A DNA stretch of 64,000 nt from Neofusicoccum parvum. Lineage: Eukaryota; Ascomycota; Dothideomycetes; Botryosphaeriales; Botryosphaeriaceae. The notes beneath the pieces were generated by a model, which was given only the letters and a program-made list of their open reading frames with translations, was not told the origin of the DNA and made no database searches. The stretch covers positions 248,001 through 312,000 of the forward strand of contig CP087219.1 in NCBI GenBank assembly GCA_020912385.1, read 5' to 3'. Made by a program: the position numbers and the translations under genes. Shown in pieces: positions 10,068 through 20,071 of this stretch. Positions within the stretch are counted from its first letter, which is position 1; each line of letters opens with the position of its first letter.

Positions 10068-12893
10068 CTATGCCCTCCAGTTCTGCACGAGGCCATGTAG
10101 CCTGTCGATCACAAGAGGCATTACTGCGTTAAGCGAATCTTGAATCAGGCCTTCGAAGTGGCGGATAGCCTCTTCTTCCGTCATGTCCAGGCACATTCTC
10201 TCCTGCACCTTCCATACAGCCTTATCGCGTTCAATCTTGATGTCTGGGATATTCGCGTCGCGCATCAGGCTGAACAGGTTCAGGATAAGGCTAGACTGTT
10301 TCCGGAGAGTGGTATAGGCTGTAAAGCAGTAATTCTTGAACGCAGTGAAGTTGGGAGAATTCGGGCCACCCATGCCGGCGATCATTAGATTGTCAAGCTT
10401 CATCAACGGCGCAAAAGGCTTGGGATCGCGGCCAAGGATGTAGCCAAAGTCCGCATGGAAGAAGTGGCCATCCGGCGCCAGGAGAAGATTATCCAAGTGA
10501 CGATCGCCTACGCCAAGAAGGTAGGTGATCACGCAGTAGCCAGCGCAAGACTTGACATACGTGTCCATCGCTTCCTTTCGTACGCCAAGCGGAGCACTTT
10601 CATCGGGGTTATTGGCTCGCAAGTAGGAGAGGATACTGCCCTGTCCTTTATATTTGGTGACAGCGGAAGCAAGAGGTGTACTGGGTACGAATTGGACTGC
10701 ACCAGCTGTTGTTGACGTGGCCAGGATACGGTATGGAGAGAGTTTGAGGTCAAGATTCTCCAAGCGCAATAGTCGGTCCATGAGTGTGATGATCTGGATG
10801 ACCAATTGGTCTTGCCGGAGATCATCACCAGTCTTAAAGATTACGGGATACTTCGCACCCGTGGCAGTCTTGAAATTGATCAGGAGTGGAAATAGCGAGG
10901 ATTTAAAGACATTGCAGTCTTCCGGGAAGACTCCCACTACCTCGACAGTGGGATCCAGAGGAAGTGGAAGGGGTGGATCGATATGTATCAGTTCGTTCTT
11001 CGGGTCCGCCTGGAACTGCTTCAAACTCTCGATCTTGCGTAGCCTATCGTCTCTTGAAAACCGGATTTCCTTGGAGATCTTTGATAACACCGTAATAAGT
11101 TCACCCTGCCTGAGAAGGACCTTGCGTCGGGCAGGCCCATCCTCGGTTTCCATGAGAGTGGTCATGAAGTCATACTCGACCTTGGCGAATAGCTTCCGAT
11201 GTTCAGAGCCTTGTTCAGGGCTTCGGTCATCGCACTCCACCATGAGGTACCAATGGAAGAAAGTGCCTAGATTCAAGTTCCCGGCGGCTCGGTTGATGAG
11301 GAAGCGAGCAAGTGAAGAATCCTGAGTAGGCTCGCCATCCGAATCTGTCTGGACGGGCTCGAACTTGAGAGCCTGAACCAGTTGAAGTAGATACATCTGA
11401 AGCTCATCATCGTCGGACTTGCGCAGCCGGTCCACAGCATATGACCGCACGGCAGGGTGATCGAATGTGGGACCAAGAAGCTCGAGAGCATCGTCGACGT
11501 CAATCTCGGTCCATTTCGAGAGGAGCTGAACGGCTTGACGAGCTTCGCCAGGTTCGCTCCATGAGACGGATTTGACGAACTTGGTAAGAGCGCGTTTGTC
11601 TCTGGTTAGATGATGTCTGAACTTCCAGACCATATCCTTGTCGTCTGCGCTCAACTCATGCGTAGGGCCGTATGACATGATGACATTCAACTCGTCGCGA
11701 GCCTTGGCGTTTGGCTTCATGTCCCGGTCCATGACTCCCGTCCGGTGGTTACGGACCAGCCTTCTATGCTTGCTTTCCGCCGGATTGTCTCGAATACCAA
11801 CTTCAGGGTCGTATATTCTTATCATGCGGCCGATTTCAGGATCATCCTCTCCAACACCGTCATTGATGCCAGGGCCAAACGACACTTCCGGGGGAGGCTT
11901 GAGACGTATGTCCGAGAGCGAGGAAGATTGCATGGTCGAGATGGGTGGGGCAGGGTACTCGCGGTCGGTGAATACGATGGGATGATCGAACCTAGGGAAC
12001 TCGACGTAGAGGAAGAATTTGTCCTCATCAAGGCTTTCGTCTTCAGACCCATCATCGTCCTCTATCCCATTGCTTTTTGGCGCGTCCGTCTTTCGTGCGT
12101 ACTTGGGCCCACTGCGGTAGGTATTCCGCTCAAGCTGTTCCATCTTGCGGAAGACCATCTGATCCAGCCACCTGTTCTCGGGTATTTCTCCCATCTCATG
12201 TTTCTTCATTAGTGCTTCTAAGCGCTCCATCTCCGTCATGTCGGGATCCACTTCCTCCGCTAGCTTCCCATTTCTGCGACTGCGACGGCGCGGCGGGATG
12301 AGATGCGGTGTGGTTGAGGACGACAAACCGTCGGCAGCTCTGGAGAGATGGATGCGGCATCTTTGCCTGCCCTTCTGAAGGGTGTTTTCCTTATCGAACA
12401 GTGGTATTGTCGTGCCGCCGAAGGGTGTAGCGTGGATTTGGCTGTCCTCAGTGGGCGAGAGATCCCAAACAGTGATGGCAAGCTGCGATGACTGCGGAAT
12501 GGTCGCATACGAGACAGGGAGGGTCAGCCACTCGTTCCAGAGCCGGGTGGACTTGAAAGACTTGTAGCTGGTCTGGACGGGGACGGTGAGCGGTTTGCTA
12601 TCGGCCCATAGTTGGGCGGTGACGAAGAGCTCTGAGTGTGGGCTGCGCCGAGTTAGACAGCTCAAATGCGTAGGGCGAAGTGTCCGAGACATGCCTGAGA
12701 TTCGAGCCTCTATGCCTGAGCTCAGGGTGCTTCAACAGGGTAGAGAACGGAATGGGCTTCTGGTGGCCGTCGAGGTTGTTTCTAGCAGCGGTTTAGCATC
12801 AGCGGGCCAGACTCCTCCGGGACGGACAACCGACATCCTCACATGCACCGGTAGGTCAAGCGCAGACGAGCTCGCGAAGGAAAAGGGCTCCAT
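10068..12893 (-). CDS. vps34: Phosphatidylinositol 3-kinase catalytic subunit Vps34
   Basis: Three exons (12893-12835, 12781-12695, 12642-10068) encode 906 residues. The N-terminus reads MEPFSFASSS, then the C2 domain with 'GSNLSPHSELFVTAQLWADS', a PIK helical domain in the middle, and a C-terminal kinase domain with the catalytic loop GDRHLDNLLL and the activation loop DFGYILGRDPKP. It makes PtdIns3P on endosomes and autophagosomes in complex with Vps15 and Atg6. Intron 1 has a weak donor (GTCGGT) and an acceptor CTGCTAG preceded by CTAAAC. Intron 2 uses a GC donor (ctcag|gcatgt ... gcgcag) with a CTAAC branch site. The long open frame also offers an ATG at 12692, but that codon lies inside intron 2, so the single-exon model is wrong at its N-terminus. 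The gene is divergent from nse4. Confidence 0.95.
12643..12694 (-). other. GC-AG intron in vps34
   Basis: 52 bases with donor GCATGT, branch-like CTAAC and acceptor GCGCAG. Splicing joins 'RGSNL' to 'SPHSELFV', restoring the conserved C2-domain sequence; no GT donor nearby keeps the frame. Confidence 0.75.
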
Positions 12894-13248
12894 GGCGGGT
12901 GGATGGCGGGGATGTGAGGTGGGAGGGTGTTTGTGAAGCTATAAGCCCAGCTGCCGCGGCGGCGCACAGACCAGGCGGCCACTTCCCAGCGGCGGCGGCC
13001 ACACAGCTGATCGCGTCACGGTCGCGCCTCAACGTCAGACTGCGCGTTCGCCCTCTCGCCCTGTGTCCGACGCCCGCATCACCTCCATAATTCCCGATTT
13101 GGCAGTCGCATAAGATCGCACCCGCCTCGCATCGTATATTTTTTTCCCACCGCACGTGTGCGGCACAGTCGCTCAGCCTTGGTCCTGTTGCCAGCGCGTC
13201 CCTGTCAACCGCGTCTTTTGTCACCAGCCCACCCTCTGCGCTCCTGTC
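12894..13248. promoter_or_regulatory. Divergent promoter, vps34 / nse4
   Basis: 355 bp between two divergent starts, with a T-run (about 13138-13146) and CACGTG-like 'gcacgtgtgc' near 13152. No TATA box was seen. Confidence 0.5.
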
Positions 13249-14847
13249 ATGGCCCGAATAAACCACAGCGTCTCGGCTTCCAGCCCCAGCGTCGACTCGT
13301 CCATCTACCGCGACCGCACTCCCGACGGCCAACAAAGCGCGCCCGCAGCGCGTCAAAGAGCCGCTCGCGCGACCACCGTCTACTCCGCCGTCTCCTCGCC
13401 CACCGACGCGTCGAGCGATAAGGAAAATCGTCCCAACAACCACCCCGCGCGCATGGACAAGGGCAAGGCGCCTATGCGCCCACCATCCATGCCCACTCCC
13501 ACTTCGGATGGAAATGAGAACGAGATACCGCGTGCCAGCAAGAAGAGGAAGCTCCACGACCGCGACACCTCGGTCACCACCAATGGAGAGCCCATCGCTG
13601 ATCTCCAGTACTATGATCCCGATCAAGATCCGGAGGAGCGTCGCCAGCTGCGTCGGGACATGCGCGATCTCACCCGAGACTTCAATGGTGAGCCGTCAGG
13701 CTGGGGAATCTGCCGTTGAATAAGGCTAACGTGAGGCAGACCGGCGCGAGCAGCTTATGGATGGTGACAACTCAGAGCTGATTGGCTTCATTGAAAAGTC
13801 AAACACTCTCTACAACAGAGTCAAGCAGACTGCAGATGCCACCATCGATTCCCGCTTCTTAGTGAACGCGAGTGATCTCACGTTGAAGAAAACCACTGCC
13901 ATGGTCATGGGAGAGAACTCTACCGGTATCGACGTTGATGAATTCGTCACAAAATGCATTGCGTTCATGCAGAATAATGGCTATGACGATGACGAGGCAG
14001 CACCCACTCAAGCAGCCTCGACACAAGCCCGTGCCCGGAAGCAGGCAAGACGAAATAACCTGGATAGTGACGACGAGCAGGAGGACACTGGAGATGCACA
14101 TGCCTGGGACATCCTTGGCGAGCGTGCTTGTTTCAACAGTAACCGGCGTCCGCCAGTGCCAGGTTTTCTCCTTGGCCCTCTTTCAGTACAGAAGCGTGTC
14201 AGAGCCACACAGACGCAACGTCGAGCTCGTCTCCGCCGTGATCCCCAGCTTGAGAGGCGACCTGAGTCTCTCCAGCCCGAAGACATTCAACGTCAAGAAA
14301 ATTCAAACTTGATGACGTTGGTCAAGAAGATTCGTGGAGAGCTCATAACAGTGCTAACCAGGCGGATGGAGGCTGTTGATGAAGAGCTCGGCGAGTATCC
14401 TGGTGAGCCTTCAGAAGAGGTCATCGAAGAGACAATGGAGAAGCACGGCATCACTCATGACGGCGAGGAGGAACCGGCCATGTCTTTATTCGAGTTTGCC
14501 ATCAACCCTCAATCCTTTGGCCAGACCGTAGAAAATCTCTTCTACACCAGCTTCCTCATCCGCGAAGGAAGCGTGAGGATTGAGAAAGACCGGCACGGCT
14601 TACCGATCATTTGTGAGTATCTGTCATAGAACCATGACTGTCACTTGCTAATTTCTTTTCAGGCCCCACCGAGTCTCGTGGTCTCAATGAGCAAAGGGCC
14701 CAAAATGTCTCGAGACATCAGGCTGTTTTCAGCATCGACTATCCCATGTGGCAGAAGTTCATCGAGGCCTTCAATATCCGAGAACCTGTCATTGCTCACC
14801 GGAACGATGAGCAACCTACCCAGTCCGTCCGTGGCTGGTATGGCTAG
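13249..14847 (+). CDS. nse4: Nse4, kleisin subunit of the Smc5/6 complex
   Basis: Three exons (13249-13687, 13740-14612, 14663-14847) encode 498 residues. A disordered Ser/Arg/Pro-rich head is followed by the Nse3/MAGE-binding region (RREQLMDGDN ... LYNRVKQTADATIDSR) and a C-terminal winged-helix part with the family block 'FEFAINPQSFGQTVENLFYTSFL' (split here as FEFAINPQSF and VENLFYTSFL). Nse4 bridges the Smc5 and Smc6 heads and works in DNA repair and chromosome segregation in the nucleus. Introns are GTGAGC...GGCAG and GTGAGT...TTTTCAG. The upstream in-frame ATG at 13156 is possible, but 13249 (gtcATGG) better fits the family length. Confidence 0.93.
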
Positions 14848-15155
14848 TTAATGACATGGACACTTAATTTCTTGTTCGATGCTTGGGAGATACTAGATCG
14901 TTCACTCAGGCACGCTTGTATATATAGCTCTCAGGCCTAATTTGGGGTCTACGTTACCTCGGAGTTTCGTCAGCGGGTGGGCGGCTTCAGTCGAGCGATT
15001 TACGGGGGCCACGGCGCAGACAGGGATTCAGGATGGGTTGGGAGCGAGTTCGGGTGTATTTTCTACTTCGATTTTGCTGTTCCTTGGAGAGGAGATGACT
15101 GATATTACAATGCAATCGTAGAGCTGCACAAAACATTCCAACACATTACGTCTTC
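14848..15155. other. Convergent 3' region, about 300 bp
   Basis: Between the nse4 and HAD gene ends. Nothing seen. Confidence 0.5.
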
Positions 15156-15836
15156 TCACAACACAATCCCCTCCAACACCTCTTCCAACGTTCTCCCCTC
15201 CCTCTCTGCCCTCACCTCCCCAACCGCCTCCAGCCCCACCCGATTATGCCACACAACCCTCATCCCCGCCGCCGCCGCCCCAGGCACATCTGCCGCGCTC
15301 CCGGCCACAAACAACGCCTCCCCCGCCTCGCACCCCAAATCCCTCAGCACCGCCTCATACGCGCCCTTCGCCGGCTTATACCACCCGCTCTCCTCTGCCG
15401 TCACCACCGCATCAAACACCCCCTCCCCACACAACCCCGCCGCCCCATGCCCCAGCTCCACACTACAATTCGTCGCCACCGCGAGCAGGTACCCGGCGTC
15501 CTTCAGCCGCGCAAGCGTCGGCGCCGCATCCGGCCACGGCGCGATCCAGGCGACGTAGTTGGCGAGCAGCAGGTCTGCCGCCAGCGGCGCAGGCAGGCCC
15601 GGGGTGGCGGCGGCGGCGGCGCGCACGAGGCCGGCGTAGGACGTGTACGCGCCCGCGCCGTACGTGAGCTGCAGGTACCGCGCGCGCCAGGCGCGGCCGA
15701 GCGAGGCGGAGCGCGGCTGGCCCGTCTGCGCGAGCGCCGTCGACGCGGCGAGGTCCCAGGCTGTCCAGCTGTCGAGGAGGGCGGTGAGGAGGTCGAAGAT
15801 TATGGCGCGGGGTTTGGGGGGTTGGGTGGGCGGCAT
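15156..15836 (-). CDS. HAD-superfamily hydrolase, 226 aa
   Basis: Intronless, 226 residues. Motif I is 'IIFDLLTALLDS', with the predicted nucleophile Asp15; the second Asp of the usual DxD is replaced by Thr, as is common in haloacid-dehalogenase-like members, which argues against a phosphatase role. Motif II is 'AVATNCS', motif III Lys is in 'WYKPAKG' and motif IV in 'VAGSAADVPGA'. The cap region (about residues 25-105) is very Ala-rich. It is probably a cytosolic haloacid-dehalogenase-like hydrolase of unknown substrate. Codon use is far more GC-rich than that of the neighbours, with long Ala/Gly runs. Its start faces that of the small spliced gene at 16062, 225 bp away. Confidence 0.85.
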   Translation of the reverse strand: MPPTQPPKPRAIIFDLLTALLDSWTAWDLAASTALAQTGQPRSASLGRAWRARYLQLTYGAGAYTSYAGLVRAAAAATPGLPAPLAADLLLANYVAWIAPWPDAAPTLARLKDAGYLLAVATNCSVELGHGAAGLCGEGVFDAVVTAEESGWYKPAKGAYEAVLRDLGCEAGEALFVAGSAADVPGAAAAGMRVVWHNRVGLEAVGEVRAEREGRTLEEVLEGIVL

Positions 15837-15930
15837 GGTTGGGGAGGTGTGGGAGGGGTGGTGGCTCTGGCGTGCAATTGGGTTTGGTTGTGGGAGACTT
15901 GTGTGGCAGAAGCGTAGTCTTCTGCGTCTG

Positions 15931-15940
15931 TATATAAATA
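15931..15940 (+). promoter_or_regulatory. TATA box candidate
   Basis: TATATAAATA, 121 bp upstream of ATG 16062. A good match to the TATA consensus and the best one in this part of the window. Confidence 0.5.
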
Positions 15941-16061
15941 CTCAGAGTTGTGGAGTGCTGTTTAGTGCTGACTGCCTATTCTGTCGATCGCGTCAAAGAT
16001 GTGCCGAGCACAGTTCGGTAGTCGGGAAAAGTAGGAAGACGGGTGAACTTGACGCTGTTGT

Positions 16062-16458
16062 ATGTGTCATCGAGGTACGCTTGTTCCCAGGTTTTTTAAA
16101 AATTAGAGGCTTTGTTTCTTTTTAGTATCTCCTGTGTTGGTGCGAGCTCTCCTGCTGCTCTCCAGGGCGGCACGACGGGTTCAATTCACAATAAACGTAC
16201 CCGACGATGGTCCAAAGCTTTTGGAGTGAGTTTGCTTCCATACGTATACTTATTGGCAAACCGTCTGCTTATTCAAGAACTTACAGGCGTTACAAGTGCA
16301 AAAACCTTCAGAGCAAAGTTATTGGGTCTGACTCCGGGACGGAACCAATACGTTACGTGGTCTGCAGTTCAACGAAACGGGGGCAGGTCTGGATCGACCA
16401 TTTTCTTATTGAAATTGAGGAGGAAGAGGAAGGGTATGAGGAAACGGATAATGATTAG
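16062..16458 (+). CDS. Small spliced hypothetical protein, 94 aa
   Basis: Not visible as one ORF. Three exons (16062-16074, 16126-16225, 16287-16458) join in frame through two GT-AG introns (gtacgc...tttttag, 51 bp; gtgagt...cttacag, 61 bp) and give about 94 residues: MCHRVSPV, a hydrophobic Leu run, 'FTINVPDDGPKLLERYKCK', then 'VWIDHFLIEIEEEEEG'. A TATA box lies upstream. The frame ends at TAG 16456-16458, but the same frame stays open for another 41 codons of hydrophilic sequence to TGA 16582-16584, so the TAG may be a recent nonsense mutation. I do not recognise the family. It could be a relic or a lineage-specific small gene. Confidence 0.35.
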
Positions 16459-16668
16459 AACGATGAGGTGGATGTCCCTGCTGCAGATTCCGAAAAGCAC
16501 AGTCATGTTCATAGTATAGAGAGGGACGGTGGACGCCAGAACGGCAATGACGGCCCGTCCGAGAAAAAGCGCGGGATTGAGTGAGGTACTTGGCTATTCA
16601 TGTAACCCACCCAAGTGCTTTCTACTTATGTCGGAGTCTCGCGTCTGCTTCCTTGTGAGCGTCACTTG

Positions 16669-16776
16669 ACGCGTTCTGACGCGTCCTGACGCGTCTTCCA
16701 GCCGCTTCTTCCAGAAACCCGCCCCTCCCTCTTCAACTCTTCGCACCCTCACCCACTTCGACCACCACCAACGCGT
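16669..16776. promoter_or_regulatory. Cluster of four ACGCGT (MluI cell-cycle box) sites
   Basis: ACGCGT at 16669, 16679, 16689 and 16771, the first three at exact 10-bp spacing within the repeat 'tgacgcgt(t/c)c'. They lie 84-191 bp upstream of the BTB gene start at 16860. ACGCGT is the core recognised by MBF/APSES cell-cycle factors (Mbp1/Res) in fungi. Their function here is inferred. Confidence 0.55.
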
Positions 16777-16859
16777 CTTCCTGACGCTGCCTTTCTGAGC
16801 GTATCCCATCGCTCTACCTGTACTGCTACATATGCGCTGATTCGCTCCGATCTTGTGCT

Positions 16860-17796
16860 ATGCCTGCCGACCCGGACGCCGATAACCCAGCGTTGGGGTT
16901 GAAGGACGGCATGCTCAGGTGAGAAATTAGCCATTGGCCTGAAAGTAAAACTCGAAATCTCAGCACTGACGAATTCCGTCCATCTACAGGCACTGGACGA
17001 GTGGTCTACGCAAAGATGATACCACCGACTTGATCATCCGTTGGAAGGATAAAGAGTTCCATGTTCACAAGATTGTCCTCATCTGGCAATGCAAGTTTTT
17101 CGGCAATGCGCTCAACCAGACCCATGGCTTCAAGGTTTGTAGACTTCCGCTCTGGACAAAGAGGCAGGGATGAGGGATAGAGACGGCATGATAGCTGATG
17201 CCGCTCAGGAAGCCCGTACTGGAGTAATCGACATGGAGGACGATGACTTTGCCGACGTGCGGGCTTTACTGGAGTATCTTTACACGCAAGATTACCACGT
17301 GGACCGCGTGGATGGGACTCATTACATCGACACCCAGATGTTTTTTCACACTGACGTTTACGCTATCGCCGAGAAATACGACGTTCCCAAGCTGAAGCGC
17401 CTCGCAGCTTCGAAGTTTGCCCTTACACTCGATGATAAGAACCGTGGATACGAGGCAACAGATTTCCCCTGCGTTGTTGCAAGAGTATATAATACTACAC
17501 CAGCCAGCGACCGTGGCCTGCGCGACATAGTCATCAAGGTCTGCAGAGCGCACCAGCAGCAACTCATGGCCGACAGGTCTTTTCTCGAAAAGGCGGACAA
17601 GACTTGTGGCGTCTGGAAGGACTTTACCCGTGAGCTTCTTGGCCTTAATCATGGAGATCCCGTATGCTATATTTGCCCCGGCTGCGACACGAAATGGGAT
17701 ATCGCAGTGAAGGCGAAGCGGTATGGCAGCCAAAATCGTGCTGAGGACACCTGCGACTTCTGTAAATCAGTTCTTGTGAAAGATAACGGTGCCTAA
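16860..17796 (+). CDS. BTB/POZ-domain protein with C-terminal Cys4 motif, 263 aa
   Basis: Three exons (16860-16918, 16990-17134, 17209-17796) encode 263 residues. The BTB/POZ fold covers about residues 30-150 (TTDLIIRWKDKEFHVHK, then an 'EYLYTQDY' helix), followed by helices resembling a BACK-like extension. The C-terminus has a possible zinc site, Cys224/Cys227 (CPGCDTKWDIA) and Cys250/Cys253 (CDFC). BTB proteins dimerise and often serve as Cul3 substrate adaptors; that role is family knowledge, not shown here. Introns are GTGAGA...CTACAG and GTTTGT...GCTCAG. The next gene is a paralogue with the same first splice junction (LR|HW versus LR|HF). The promoter carries four ACGCGT sites. Confidence 0.85.
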
Positions 17797-18318
17797 AGGG
17801 TGACTGACACTAAGGGCTCACCCTTGACAAGAGAATTTGATGTTCAAACCAGGGCTAGCACAAATAAAAGATGACGATATGAAGCTGCTTTACGTGTCCA
17901 CCACTGGAGACCAAGCGTGGCCTGCACGAAGCTGTGTGGCGGCAATTAGAATGGAGTCAAGCAACAGTCGGGACAGAAACTGTCAGAGGTTTCTATTCTT
18001 GAAGGTATTGAAAGCAATGTCGCATTTGTGCCCGGTTTGAAGCGTTCGTCCAGACAGAAAGGGCCCGCGTTCCGGGTAGGTTTTGGTTGAGAGAAGCGAC
18101 AGACCAATGTGCTAGGTACCCTCGATCTCGCGCAATGCTAAGAAACTCATTTATATGGATCTCCCAACATCCTTGTCTGCTTGCTTTTGTTGCCTGAGGA
18201 CGCAAGGACGTGGGCGCCAATTGCTTTGCTGTCTAGCCGACGGTGCCGACCGACAAACATCAACTCGCGAAACGACGCAAAGTCTCCATTTTTCCAACCC
18301 AATCTACTGCTAGAAGAT
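17797..18318. other. Intergenic, 522 bp, between BTB paralogues
   Basis: 3' region of the first BTB gene and promoter of the second. Nothing else seen. Confidence 0.5.
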
Positions 18319-19688
18319 ATGTCGCATCCATTGCAAGGTATATCCGATGAATTGAGGTACGACCTGATGCCAAGCACGGGTCCGGCTCGTTGTTCAGACC
18401 CCATGGCGGATTTGAAGAGGGAGATGGCGGCGTCAGTAAACTGCTGAATCAAAGGCCACCCCAGTCAACTAACTCACATACTGCAAGCAGACACTTCAAC
18501 TCCGGCATGAGAAAGGACCCATTGACAGACCTCGTCATCAGCTGCAAGGGCAATCAATACCATGTTCACCGGAATATACTTCTCTGGCAGTGTGACTTCT
18601 TCCGGAGAGCACTGGATCCAAATCATGGTTTCAAAGAATCCGTCACAGGCATCATCCAAATGGACGAGGACCCTCTTCAAATCGTCAAGGTATTTCTTGA
18701 GTATCTTTACACATACAACTACCGAGATCCAAATTTCAAATCAGATGAAGAACGAGACGAGACTCTCATTTTCCACGCCCACGTGTACGCATTCGCGGAG
18801 CAGTACGACACTCCAGGCCTTCAGCAACTCGCCGCAACAAAGTTCTGCAACGCCCTAACACCAGCGAGGAAGGTGGACTGCTTCACCATCTCCCTCGACA
18901 TCATGCGAGAAATCTACACGACAACCCCACCCCGCGCCCGCCACCTCCGCGACATCGTCATGACGGCTTTCCAGAACGACCAGGCGCGACGCACTCTGCT
19001 GCAAAGCAAAGCCTTCATCAAAATCGCCAACGACGCTCCCGAAGTGTGGAGGGACTTCCTGCAAGGAGCGCTGGGCCTCGTCGAGACGAGGTGGGGAGTA
19101 CCTTGGGTTCTGCGAGACGAAGAGCGGGATCGCATGATCGAAGTGCTGAGTGATATTCCGCCGCGCTGGATACCGCTGGTGCGATATCCGCTGCTGGCGG
19201 ACCGGGGATCTACGAACGGCGTCCTGGAGTTGAGTAAGACGAGATCGTACTTGAGGGAGAAGGTGGACAAAACACCAAATCGCTACAAGAGGATCGTGCG
19301 TGCGCTTTTCGGGTTGCAGTGCGACCCGAAGACGTACAGGTGCGAAGGCTGCGATGAGACGTTTGACTGGGCTCTTCCGGCGAAGGCTTGCCGGACTGGA
19401 CCGTGGCCATGTAGGAGAGGCTGTGGAGTGACGCACACGATTGATGAGTGGGAGGATCGGGTTGAAGGCGGTGGGGATGAGGACGAGAACGAGGACGAGG
19501 ATGAGAGTGAGGATGAGATTGGCAGTTGGGCCAATCCGAATTCCACTCAAAGAGGCAGTCACAGGTTGTGGGGAAACCAGGTCCAACTCAGGCGGAGCAG
19601 TCGTATTAGTTCACAGTCTTCTAGCGGAAGCCAATTCGCCGCAAGCCCCTCGGAGAGGCGCGCACAGAAGAGAGCAAGACGAAAGTGA
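18319..19688 (+). CDS. BTB/POZ-domain protein, paralogue with acidic and basic tail, 411 aa
   Basis: Two exons (18319-18356 and 18491-19688; the intron is GTACGA...AAGCAG, 134 bp) encode 411 residues. ATG 18319 is chosen because the short first exon ends '...DELR' exactly like the first exon of the upstream paralogue. The BTB domain spans about residues 20-140 (KDPLTDLVISCKGNQYHVH; 'FLEYLYTYNY'). A Cys motif follows at Cys297/Cys300 (CEGCDETFDWA) and Cys313/320/324 (CRTGPWPCRRGC), aligning with CPGCDTKWDIA in the paralogue. The tail is acidic (EDENEDEDESEDE), then basic (RRAQKRARRK), a likely nuclear localisation signal. It lacks the second intron of its paralogue. Confidence 0.85.
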
Positions 19689-20071
19689 CCGCTGAGAGGG
19701 ATTTTTCTTGTATTGTTTTGCTCGTTTCTCAATTGAGAATCTTATGTTGCCAATGATGAAAGATTATACAATAGGTGTTGATCCAAAATGTGTTGTGAGG
19801 TTGCTGAAGCCTTTCTCTGCCTGCGCGCAGATCAAGTGGAGCCCAGCAAATGGATCCTTTGTATCTCAAAAGCCACCACAGGTCAACAAACCAACTTCCT
19901 TCGGTTCCTCCGTCAATATCTCCCGTGCCTTTCTCTTCTTCTTATTCCCTAGCCATCTCGCCTGCGGACTGTCCTTCTCTCTTTCCCTTTTCACCCACTT
20001 TTCTCATTCAATCTTTTTGCTAATTCTTTATTTCAAAACCAATGCTAAAATGATATAATGTACACGTGCTG
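19689..20071. other. Convergent 3' region, 383 bp
   Basis: Between the second BTB gene and the HET gene on the other strand. Pyrimidine-rich; nothing else seen. Confidence 0.5.

Noticed and set aside
12586..12692. ATG 12692 as the start of Vps34
   Set aside because: That codon is inside a GC-AG intron; the upstream exons restore the conserved MEPF start and C2 domain.
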